Assembly (NCBI GenBank): GCA_021030915.1
Contig: JAGEMR010000012.1
Location: 186,001 to 250,000, forward strand
From: Astrothelium macrocarpum
Lineage: Eukaryota; Ascomycota; Dothideomycetes; Trypetheliales; Trypetheliaceae
DNA length: 64,000 nucleotides
Direction of reading: 5' to 3'
Part shown: positions 55,413 through 64,000 of the stretch, piece by piece
Position numbering within the stretch: the first letter of the stretch is position 1
How the letters are laid out: each line of letters opens with the position of its first letter
Made by a program: the position numbers and the translations under genes
Notes under the pieces: model-generated
What the model saw: the letters and a program-made list of their open reading frames with translations, nothing else
What the model was told of the DNA's origin: nothing
The model's database searches: none

Positions 55413-56096
55413 TTAGCAGTCTTGATGTGTGAACTCAACTCCAACATCTGCAAATCCTTGAACAGCAAGCATCGCCTGAATTTCGTGTCTTGGTTCTTCC
55501 CAATCGACTGGCTTCGACCAATGTGGCATAGCCAATACGATATAAATTGCATTTTCACTCGCATCTGAATGATATCCAAGTCTTACGACTTCAATCACGC
55601 TGTCTTTGTTCTTGCCGCAAGATGACTCCCTTTTGCGCATGATCCTATTGATACGTGGAAGTATGTGTTCCTCATATGCCGTTTCAAATGGATGTCCCTT
55701 TTCCAAGGCGCTTTCGAATCTTGTTCGCGTGAACCAATCGATATCTCTAATCTCGATGATCATGTCCTTTTTCCCCTGCTCATCAAGACCCTGCCGTACA
55801 GACTTTACCAACTCAGGCCATGTGCGGTGAGCGTCCACATCCCAATATGCAGAAAGGCGAAGCGTTGTGTTTGGTGCTGAACAACTTCCCCTCGGCCGCA
55901 TTCTGCAAACTGAAGTTTTGTGGATGACAATGTTTCTGAACGACCATCGAAGTTGTCTCAAAGTGGTGCGTCTCCATTCAACAAGAAATAACAATTCGTC
56001 CGGAGTGGCCCCCAAATCCTCGGAATTGGGCAGGTGAGGTATAGGTGAACCACAGCGAGGATACCAATGGCGACAGAAATAGCTGACGTGGGACAT
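55413..56096 (-). CDS. Hypothetical protein, 227 residues
   Basis: Single-exon frame with a proper ATG. It looks globular and mixed alpha/beta: MSHVSYFCRHWYPRCG, LLFLVEWRRTTLRQLRWS, MIIEIRDIDWF, a helix (SALEKGHPFETAYEEHILPRI), VIEVVRLGYHSD and a C-terminal AMLAVQGFADVGVEFT. The alternation resembles fungal-specific uncharacterised proteins with a beta-alpha-beta core, but I cannot name a family. No signal peptide or membrane helix. Converges with UBC6. Confidence 0.55.
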   Translation of the reverse strand: MSHVSYFCRHWYPRCGSPIPHLPNSEDLGATPDELLFLVEWRRTTLRQLRWSFRNIVIHKTSVCRMRPRGSCSAPNTTLRLSAYWDVDAHRTWPELVKSVRQGLDEQGKKDMIIEIRDIDWFTRTRFESALEKGHPFETAYEEHILPRINRIMRKRESSCGKNKDSVIEVVRLGYHSDASENAIYIVLAMPHWSKPVDWEEPRHEIQAMLAVQGFADVGVEFTHQDC

Positions 56097-57049
56097 GGTA
56101 ACGACAGCAAAGTTGGAATTTTTTAGAGAGGAGCAAACGAATGTTGGGTTTCACTATGAAGAGCGCGACTTATGAGAGCAAGAGTAACACGGGGCTTTCG
56201 TACACTCAGATGGGACTTGTCTATCTCTTGAATCGTATGGGTGAATACAATCACAGTCGTGGCTCGATAAACGATTAACTCCTTTCAGTATTTTGTCCCT
56301 TGGGTTGCGGGAAGCCTAATGTCATTGATCTCGATTTCATGTCCTTACGTGGTTCTTTTCAGGCAGGTCTCAGTCAGGATGGTGCCTGTGTCTATAAGTG
56401 GCTTTCGAAAGTCATCGAGTAGCTTCTTAAACCGAGAAACGTCCTCAAATGCTCAAGGGAGATAGTGCAACTAGAAAATAGTTTGTTACCGTCGAATTCC
56501 GTTTCTTGTAATACTGGCTTTGACCAATATAAGCCATGTGGTAAGTCATGCATGCAAGTTACCAATGGCACGTTCCGAATTACATGGCAAACGTATTTGG
56601 TCCGTAGTGGTACATGGTACATGTGAAAAGAGCGTCACAGTTTTCGACATTGTCGTCTTGTCAGACTCTCACTTACAATTTAAACAACACTGAACCACCC
56701 TCACGAAATCGGGAATCGCACAAGCAAACCAAGAATGCCATTTTCCGCCCGCGTCTCAATTGTTGTCACGAATAAGAATGTGCAGGAGATGTCAGCTCAG
56801 GGACATGATGTAACAGGGACGTATCGTCTCTGTTTGCCAAGCCACTACGCTAAGGTACCTTTGCCTTGCACTGTTTTCGTTCGTCAGTCCGTTGGCATGA
56901 TCAACACACCCGACTGTCACCAATTCGGTCGTGATCGGCAGGTCCCAACTCAAGTGAAGTGACGAGTGGACGCTTATTTTTGCACATCCTTCTTGTACTG
57001 CAGGGTTTACGGCGCGTCCCTCTTATGAGAAGGGATCATTGCCATTCTT
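56097..57049. other. Intergenic region
   Basis: About 950 bases. A 75-codon frame at 56735-56962 (plus) is unsupported. Promoter of the minus-strand hypothetical gene expected at the left. Confidence 0.4.
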
Positions 57050-57126
57050 CACCGTGTGCGGCGTAGGTCCCACTACGTGCGGCATGGGTATCACCATGTG
57101 CGGCGATGTATCACCGTATTTCGGGT
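57050..57126. repeat. Short degenerate tandem repeat, about 20-base units
   Basis: Four units beginning CACCGTGTGCGG, CACTACGTGCGG, CACCATGTGCGG and CACCGTATTTCGG at 57050, 57071, 57092 and 57112. They lie about 210-280 bases upstream of the start of the secreted-protein gene, so they might be repeated regulatory sites. Confidence 0.65.
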
Positions 57127-57331
57127 TTCTAAAGTTTTAGCCGCTTGGGGCTGATCCGGTAGATATATTTTGTCCAAATTTCGTGCCTGTTTCGAAACGT
57201 TTTGTCTCAAACTGGGTTGAACATTCCTCGAGCTTCATACATCATATCACCCACGTACCTCATCCTAAGTCATACTCAGTCACTCTGTACCGCTTGACAC
57301 ACTCTCCTACCAAAGAAAACTCGTCGAAACC

Positions 57332-57958
57332 ATGATGCAAATCACTGCTCTAATCTCATTTCTTTCCCTCTTCTCCGTTACCCTGGGCACACCCCTCCTT
57401 CCCCGTCAAGCACCCCTGGACCCAGCCACTACTCCATTTTACCTTGTCACAACTTCTTCAGACTCTCCCTCGTCTAATTCGTCTCTTCTACCCGATGTCT
57501 CAGCCACGTCCTTTGATGGTGGAGATATCTCTAATGACTATACCATTCGCCAACAAGCTGCTGGTTACAACTCCCTTCCTACATTTACTCTTATCGATGG
57601 CAACTTGGAGTCTCTATACTACAATCCGTTTGGATCGGCTGAGATTGTTTACAACAGCACCGCTACCGCTGCAAATGCAGCGCTGACATTCGCACCAGCG
57701 GCCCAGCCAGCTGGTTGTCTTAGCCTGGCGAAGGGATATCTTTTAGCAAAGGATGGGAAGACGAAAGGATGGACGATTTGCCCGTATGGGGAAGACGAAG
57801 AAGCAACGGTGAGTGCAGGACTCTTTTTTCTTTGTGTCACTTTGCTATCTTCACTTTACAGCGGAGATGCTAATAATCACGCATAGCTTCTGTGGGAAGG
57901 AACTGCTGCGGATTGCGGGTCTGTATATGTGCAAGCCGCGGTCGACGCACCTTATTAG
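57332..57958 (+). CDS. Secreted PhiA/IgE-binding-like cell-wall protein
   Basis: Exons 57332-57808 and 57887-57958 give 182 residues with a signal peptide (LISFLSLFSVTLGTP) and an R-Q cleavage-type site (LLPRQAP). The conserved body matches the fungal PhiA-like family: PFYLVTTSS, YNSLPTFTLIDGNLESLYY, LTFAPAAQPAG..LSLAKGYLLA, GWTICPYG, and after the intron LLWEGTAADCGSVYVQAAVDAPY. Three cysteines are present. Members are abundant small wall or culture-filtrate proteins; biochemical role unclear. The splice restores the family's typical end and removes a run-on tail. Confidence 0.8.
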
Positions 57959-58229
57959 GTGGTGATAGCCGATGTGGCAAACCGAAGGCAATTGTCCTGC
58001 TTCCATCCGCATGGCCGACCAAAAAAATTACGTTCCCACCCTATTAGGGCAAGACAGAACTAAGTAATTCTAATGCAATGTTTAATCGCCATTTTTTGCA
58101 TTCCATAAAATTTCACCGTGAGATGGACCAAGGTATTGCATCTGCTCTCCGTATCGAGACACGACTGTAATTTGTCCATCGACCCGAGCTTCCTCACAAC
58201 TGGATCGATCAAAACGGCAGTGAGATTCG
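57959..58229. other. Intergenic region
   Basis: About 270 bases, expected 3' untranslated region of the secreted-protein gene. Confidence 0.4.
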
Positions 58230-59012
58230 TCTCGAGCTAGCATAGCAAGAACCATCGTTGATACTGAGTTTGTCTCGCTTCTGCTACAAACTTCTCTTTC
58301 TCATGTTTCTTCAAGAGAAAAATTTTCTGCCGTGAGGAGCTTGTTACTCGATTTACAGGGCCAGGTGGATATCTGCAACGGGAGAGGGTTAAAGATCTTC
58401 ATGTATTTTTGATTCCAGAGACGCCCAAATCTAAGGCTTTGATTCGACGCTTTCTAATAGAGAGGCTTGATTTGGGATTAATTCTTATGCAAGTAACACG
58501 ACCTACCACTTCTTTGGTCCCCTCAATTACTCTGTCATCTTTGTAGGTTGATGCCTCAACTTCCTCGGACTTTAAAGGTGATCCTACTTGAGATAGAACC
58601 GGAGCGGATTGAATTACGCAAGCCTTGCGTGCAAAATGCTTCGTCTTGGGATGAAGATGGGCCCAGAATCATGCAAATCGATATCTTGTATACGATTGTT
58701 AATCCAGACCCCAAGTTCACAAAGCAAATAAAAAAATGGTTGAATGACACTGGAGAAAGTGCCCTGACTACATTTTTAGAGAGTAAAAGACGTAGTTTTA
58801 GATCTAAAGTTTTTATTGATATGGACGAAAAATGACTAGAAACAGATATCGAGGAGATGAAACGGCTCTTGAAGATGCATGCAGGAGGGGGACTCAATAG
58901 AATGAGTAAATACGCGCTTCCAGGTTGGGTTGTGGCCAGGAAAGCACTTATCACCGGAGAAGACGATCCGTGGATGGGTAAGATGTATTTGTCCTTTGAG
59001 AAAGGATCCTAG
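58230..59012 (+). pseudogene. Decayed or multi-exon gene with in-frame TGA
   Basis: A coding-like stretch reads RASIARTIVDTEFVSLLLQ near 58235-58290. Another frame follows (LQRERVKDLHVFLIPE; RRFLIERLDLGLILMQ). After a plausible GTAACA...AAAG intron comes VILLEIEPERIELRKPC with further sensible protein to an in-frame TGA at 58833-58835. Beyond that stop the same frame continues for 58 more codons (LETDIEEMKRLLKMHAGGG, EDDPWMGKMYLS) to TAG at 59010-59012. The parts look like one protein, but frame changes and the stop cannot all be explained by introns I can defend. Family not recognised. Confidence 0.35.
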
Positions 59013-59633
59013 GAGCGTCCATTCTTGCCTTTCTTCCAGATTTTCTACGATAGAGTCAGTTCATTCAGGATTTGGCAGGGTATTAAGAAATGTTGAACAG
59101 GATTCCGTGTGGGCACTGCGATTGATCGATGGCTAATACGAAATACGCAACATCTTTCTAATGCAGATCTCTTAGCTGATATATATTATCTTTTTTATCA
59201 TTACCTGAACTCACAATTTGAATTTTTATGACTTGCTCATACTAAGGGAGCTTGAAAGCGAAGTCTTTCATCTATCAAACACTTCCAATGGTGTGGGATG
59301 GTAGAAGTCACTTGAGATTATTTCACGTAGGCAACGATCCGTTGATCGATGTAACCCTCCAAAAGCCATCAACGAGTTGCGTAGTAACAATTTGGAAGTC
59401 AAGAACGGATGAGCAGAATTTTTATCACTGACTTGGGGTGGAGCTGAAAAGTCACGGCCTCGGACCTGTCTCGGGATATTGAAAATCTGGGTAATCTTCA
59501 TAAGAATCTAGAGCGCCAACGTGATACTACAAGATCGAATCCCAGAACACCTAGCGTTGGCTGTCATCCCACGCTTGCCTATCTCTTCTTCACCCTCACT
59601 CTACCCACTAACTCATTCATCTGCTAATCTACA
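59013..59633. other. Intergenic region
   Basis: About 620 bases, expected to contain the OMS1 promoter and leader at the right end. Nothing else recognised. Confidence 0.4.
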
Positions 59634-60821
59634 ATGTTCCATCCCACCTATCCCCGCTGCCGTCGACGCGCCTCCCCTTCAGCGAAATCGAGTCCTCACC
59701 TCACCTACCAGCAGCAGGAAAGCCATCCTTCTCGACACCCTCCCTCACAATCCTCCAATCCCCAGACTCGTCCCCTACCCCCGAACAATCCCTTCGTCAA
59801 CCCCCGCAGCAAACGCTATCTCATCGGCGGCGGTCTCATCCTCTTCGCCATCGGTTTCTACACCACAAGCCTATACTCCTCGCTCTCTCGCACACCCACT
59901 CACCCCCCAACCTCCTCTTCTGCCTCTCCCCACCGCCAATCCGACTTCACCGCAATCTACAACACCACCGCGGCCGACTACGACGCGCTCGTCGGCCCCT
60001 CCGAGTTGCTCATGGGCATGCGTCTACTGCGGCGGTCGCTAGCGCAACGAGCTCGTGGTGACGTGTTGGAGGCGAGCTGTGGCACGGGCCGGAATCTGCG
60101 GTGGATGCCGTGGAAGCAGATCAGGAGTCTGACGTGTGTAGATGCGAGCGCGGAGATGGTTGGGATCGCGAGGGGAAAGCTGGCGGAGGGGGATGAAGGG
60201 TGGAAGGGGGATCAGGTGAGGAGGAAGGTGCGGTGGGTGGTTGGGGGTTTGGGGAGGGGGGTGCCAAGGGCGCCGGGGGAGGGTGGAGGTGAGAGGGAGA
60301 AGGAGGGAGAACGAGAGGGAGGTGATGAATCAGGCAAAGACGGCAGTGGGAAGAAAGTTCAGGAGAGTGGGAATATGCCGGTTGTGGGGAGTGGGGCCAA
60401 GGATGAGGAGGGCAAGTATGATACGGTGATTCAATCACTAGGGCTTTGTTCTACGGATGAGCCGGTGCAGCTTATACGGGGTCTTGCACGGGCAACAAAG
60501 AGCGATGGCCAAATTGTGTTGTTGGAGCATGGTAGGAGTTATTATGAGTGGTTAAATAGTATACTGGATAGATCGGCTTCAGAGCATTCAAGAATGCACG
60601 GGTGTTGGTGGAACAGGGACATTGGGAAGATTGTTGAGGACACTGGGTTGGATGTGGTAAAAATTTCGCGTTATCATTTAGGGACAACGTGGTGGGTCGA
60701 ATTAAAACCGCCGAATAAAGAGTTGGTGGAGAAGTGGGACCGAGACGATGCAAAAGCAAAGGTTGTGGATAATGCTAATACAATCACTGCGAGGACGAAA
60801 TGGTGGAGTTGGAGTGGATGA
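59634..60821 (+). CDS. OMS1: Mitochondrial methyltransferase-like protein Oms1
   Basis: S-adenosylmethionine-dependent methyltransferase family protein of the mitochondrial inner membrane; in yeast its overexpression suppresses an Oxa1 defect. Single exon, 395 residues. A basic, S/P-rich presequence-like N-terminus is followed by one membrane helix (YLIGGGLILFAIGFYTT, about residues 63-80) and a class I methyltransferase domain. The domain shows motif I VLEASCGTGRN, CVDASAEMVGIA (motif II), DTVIQSLGLCS (motif IV) and QIVLLEHGRS (post-motif). It ends with the family's WLNSILDRSASEHSRMHGCWWN and LGTTWWVELKP. A 60-residue G/E/K-rich insertion lies inside the domain (about residues 205-255), where the DNA is a purine-only-like low-complexity stretch. 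Confidence 0.88.
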   Translation: MFHPTYPRCRRRASPSAKSSPHLTYQQQESHPSRHPPSQSSNPQTRPLPPNNPFVNPRSKRYLIGGGLILFAIGFYTTSLYSSLSRTPTHPPTSSSASPHRQSDFTAIYNTTAADYDALVGPSELLMGMRLLRRSLAQRARGDVLEASCGTGRNLRWMPWKQIRSLTCVDASAEMVGIARGKLAEGDEGWKGDQVRRKVRWVVGGLGRGVPRAPGEGGGEREKEGEREGGDESGKDGSGKKVQESGNMPVVGSGAKDEEGKYDTVIQSLGLCSTDEPVQLIRGLARATKSDGQIVLLEHGRSYYEWLNSILDRSASEHSRMHGCWWNRDIGKIVEDTGLDVVKISRYHLGTTWWVELKPPNKELVEKWDRDDAKAKVVDNANTITARTKWWSWSG

Positions 60822-62474
60822 TACCCCTATTCTGGTCAAGCTGTAGATTGAAGGATTGAATATTTGTAAGAATTCACCAAAGCTTGCCTTGCCGGCCCAG
60901 AATATGAAGAAGTCGCATATTTAGAAACGGTCCGTCGATCGGCCTACCCAGACACGACAATGCGCCCACAAACCTCAAGACGACAGGTCTGTGTTCCAAA
61001 CCAATACTCCGTACTTGATGTCATTTATTTCTTCTTTCATGTATCATCAATCACGCTGCTGACTCGCTCCAATGATCCTATAGGTGGGCCTGATAAGCAA
61101 TTGTGAATAGGTAGTGGTAACTCACACGACGGCCGTTGGAGCTTTTTGCAGATCGCGACCTTGCAATGACCCCTGGCAATAAGTTCATTCGAGCTCGGCG
61201 AGACGTTCAATTTTGATCATAATCAAGAGATTACTGTCTCACAGCTCGTGAGCGCCTCACAAGGCTCAAACGTCCTGTTTGTTGGACGTATAGCGAGGTG
61301 ACAAGCCGATAATATCTACGGTTAGCAAGCCGCATCGTCATGAGCTGAGGCTCCCCAGACGGGCTGCGTGCGTTAGCGCGCGTCAAAGCGCCGAAACAGA
61401 AACGCACGTTTGGAGGGGCGTTGCTGCTTTAAGGGTCTGACTCCATGGACCGCTGCATGCGGCCTGACTGGTGCTTAGTGGCTGCTGCCTAAAAAGCAAG
61501 ATTATCGATGGACCTAAAACGGCTGCTTCCTATTGGAGCGCATCGTGTGCCGTTGGCATGCCATCACGCTGGACGGTTTGGGCGGCCGTAATCCGGTTGA
61601 ACATTGACGAGGATTTTGGCAAAAAAAGGAAGAAAGGGCGTGGAGGCGCTTCGGGGGCGGAGATCGAGACCGAGTAGCAGGGGGAGTTGCCCGGCATGGG
61701 AAAACAGGAGATTTGGAGATCCCGATCAAGAGAAGCGGGCTCTGCAAGCTGCGTCACCTTGTAACCGGCTTCACTAACGGCCTGCGTCTGGGCATCGCTT
61801 CGCCAAAAAGAAAGGTTTCTTTGAGGCACTTGGCGCAGGGAAGCCAGCCTAAACAGCCCTGAGGTGCGGCCAGCGCTGGATACATCGGGGAAGTCCGGCA
61901 GTCAAAGTTGATTTGCAGGATTTTGGAACGAGTGCCGAAGCGTGTGAGGCGGCGGCAAAGACAACGGGTCGCGTCAGGACATTTTTGGTTTGCTCCCTTG
62001 TTGACGTCTAGCACAAATAGACGAGCAAATAGGAGAAAGGGGGCGGCCACAGCCGGATCCCTGCCGGCCAGCAATCCAAGGCATCGCAAGGCATCGCAAG
62101 GCATCGCTCGGCCGGTGACTGAGGTTGGGTATCTGGGGAGGTCAGGTAGTCATGCTCGCCCGTTTTCCTGCATTATCTATCATTCCTCGTCTGCCCCAAA
62201 GTGCAGCATTCCAAGAGTTGAGGGGCGTGGGGAGGCAGTGTGCGGTACATTTGATCCCTGGGCCTGCCCGATCTGCATGTGCAGTGTCACCGCCTCTTTG
62301 GCGGCCAATCACGCGTAGGGCTGTCGCATTCTCGTCTGTGCATCAGCAACAACAAACCGCCATCCCAATTCCCCGTTTCTCACGCCTGCCTGATCGTGAG
62401 AAGCTTCACCCTTCTTTCCTGCTACGACTGTTGCTACACTCTTCCCACATTTTCGCATTCGCACGACCGCAAAT
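60822..62474. other. Long intergenic region upstream of the GDS1-like gene
   Basis: About 1.65 kb, with many short overlapping frames on both strands but none supported. It includes three back-to-back copies of AAGGCATCGC at 62078-62107. The last several hundred bases are C/T-rich and probably a long 5' leader, as expected for a regulatory gene. Confidence 0.45.
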
Positions 62475-64000
62475 ATGCCATACAATACTCGCCGCAAGTC
62501 TCTTTCGCTCCCTTCGCTGGGCATTCATGTTCCCAAGGCAGCCACTCATCGCTCACCGCCCGCCACTGTAACCCCAGCCTCGGAACAACCTCCTGCAAAG
62601 AAAGCCAAACGATCGCATAGCACGACGTCAAACTCTCCACGACCAATGAGTCCGCCGACAAAGACTACTGCTGGTCGTCCTAAGAGCGCTGGACGGCCTA
62701 TGGAACACACGCCACCCCCCTCACCCGGCGCAACTGGTACCTCCAAGATTGACACTGATGGAATCAAGGATGACATTGTTGTCGCTGTCATCGAACAGTT
62801 GGAGAGAACGGGTAATCGGCCACATCTCGTCAAAGAGCTGGCTGCTACCCTTACCAACACTATTCCCGCCGTTGAAAGGTACGTACCCTCCACATTCAAA
62901 TTTCTGAAACATTGAGGCACTGACCAAGTTTATCATAGTTCCTCAAACCCATCTGCAATCATTTCGTCGCGCCTCACGAACTACCTTCGTCGTGAATGGA
63001 CCGCTTTGGCACCTTGCCCTCTGGCCAAGGAGCTGGTCGGAACCCACCCCAAGCGCACCTACTTTTACCTGACCACCCTTCCTCATCAAGACCTCCCCGA
63101 ATTCGTCGCAATGGTCAATCCTCAGTCTCGTATTATTTCGCCCTCGCTTTCTTCTGGCAGCAATAACAATATTAGTAAAGATGAGACCATGTCAGACGAG
63201 GACGGGGCAGCATCCGACACTTCTCGACATGAACGAGCCGCACTCTCGCCATCTCCCGAGGTTGATTTTTCATGTCCTGAACTCGATGGTGATGAATCTC
63301 ATTCTCCACCTTTGACACCAGGCGGCACATTTTCTGGCCGTAACAGCGTGAGCAGCAACAGTCACAGAAGCAACGGCGCTGGTAATACTGCTCGCCAACC
63401 ACCCCCATTGGAACGTGACGAACGAGAATTCACTCAAACTGCAGCTGAAGTGCGCAGACGTCGACGTAGCGAAGTGTCTGCTGCCAATGCCGCAGCAAAC
63501 TCTTCGGCATCCGCGACAGCTTCGAAGAGCGCATCTGCTTATGCATCAGTTTCATCATCAGCTTCAGGTTCTGCATCCCCACCGCCCATCGAGCTCGACG
63601 AGGAAGATATGGTCGACACCTCCAACGATAATGTTGGAAAAAAGACGGTCGCAGAGATTGCAAGTGAAGTCCTGAGCGAGCCTCCTTTTATTCCCAATTT
63701 CCAACTGGAAGGCCTGGATCAGGAAACCTTGTCTGGAATGAGCAACAGTGAGGCGGCTGCTGAGCTTTTCGATCATCATTCGCTCGAGGCGTTTCCTTCT
63801 CGTCTGGACGATAGTTTGGCGTTTGAGACCCAAGAGGATGAAGATGTGGATATGAATGATGAAGATGATATTGAATGTCCTGTGGACGCTCCCTCAGGCA
63901 AGCAAGCTATGCCACGCATGGACCTCGGTCAGGTCAAGTCTTCTGCAAATGAAGAGCTATGGCCCGATTTCCTTAAAAGCCCCGAAAATGTGGACATGGA
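62475..64000 (+). CDS. GDS1-like winged-helix regulatory protein, 5' part (cut by window edge)
   Basis: Exons 62475-62878 and 62939 to beyond 64000, joined in phase at VE-SSSNPSAI. About 488 residues are visible. A basic, S/P/T-rich N-terminus (KKAKR may be a nuclear signal) is followed by a winged-helix-like block: KDDIVVAVIEQLERTGNRPHLVKELAATL, SSRLTNYLRREWTALAPCPLAKEL, PKRTYFYLTTLPHQDLPE. This resembles the domain of yeast Gds1, a protein needed for growth on glycerol. A long low-complexity S/A-rich and acidic region follows, continuing to the end of the window. Presumably nuclear. The 3' part is missing, so full length and further introns are unknown. Confidence 0.8.

Noticed and set aside
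56735..56962. 75-codon plus-strand frame upstream of the PhiA-like gene
   Set aside because: No signal peptide, domain or conserved features; chance frame.
61471..62318. Several overlapping frames upstream of the GDS1-like gene
   Set aside because: Mutually overlapping on both strands, no domain, and located where a long leader/promoter is expected.
1..64000. tRNA genes, rRNA and CRISPR arrays
   Set aside because: Looked by eye for B-box-like GGTTCGANTCC on both strands and for regularly spaced short repeats; none convincing. A dedicated tRNA scan would settle this.

Overview
The window reads as nuclear DNA of a filamentous ascomycete (Pezizomycotina). The genes are dense, single-copy eukaryotic housekeeping genes broken by short introns (mostly about 40-70 nt, GT...AG, often with a CTRAC/CTGAT-like branch site). 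Typical filamentous-fungal families are present: SAT4/PTH11-like rhodopsin-domain proteins, a modin-like protein, a STAND-type N-terminal domain with ankyrins, and small secreted proteins. An AT-rich block looks degraded by repeat-induced point mutation (RIP). I do not assign a genus. All exon borders were read by eye and are predictions.

Layout. 0-9 kb is a conserved housekeeping block: ILV1 (threonine deaminase, cut by the left edge), RCF1, a Rab5/Ypt5 GTPase, SAC1 and MIC60. 9-29 kb is looser: a secreted protein with a frame conflict, a rhodopsin-domain receptor-like protein overlapping a small secreted protein tail to tail, an interrupted ORF, a secreted zincin-like protein that has lost its HExxH motif, an alpha/beta hydrolase, an ankyrin protein, an ATP-grasp enzyme and an APC-type permease. 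29.7-32.6 kb is an AT-rich island with a 1,873-bp pogo/Fot1-type DNA transposon (30560-32432) whose long terminal inverted repeats are perfectly preserved although its body is heavily degraded. 32.6-40.5 kb is an accessory stretch of lineage-specific genes: modin-like, an unknown, and a putative PD-(D/E)xK protein. 40.5-47.4 kb returns to housekeeping genes: HGH1, TFIIF alpha and a Cid1-family nucleotidyltransferase. 47.5-53 kb has an unknown protein, a second rhodopsin-domain protein and a degenerate tandem array. 52-55 kb holds SAM50 and UBC6 as a divergent pair. 55-64 kb has an unknown protein, a PhiA-like secreted protein, a broken gene, the methyltransferase OMS1 and the 5' part of a GDS1-like regulator cut by the right edge.

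How the genes work together. There is no metabolic cluster. Several genes share a mitochondrial theme (ILV1, RCF1, MIC60, SAM50, OMS1), but they are interspersed with unrelated genes and I infer no co-regulation beyond shared divergent promoters (ILV1/RCF1, YPT5/SAC1, TFIIF alpha/Cid1-like, SAM50/UBC6). The most unusual material is the transposon with intact TIR islands, the inactivated secreted zincin, and the PD-(D/E)xK-like protein whose E-x-K motif is rebuilt across an intron. No tRNA, rRNA or CRISPR array was recognised.
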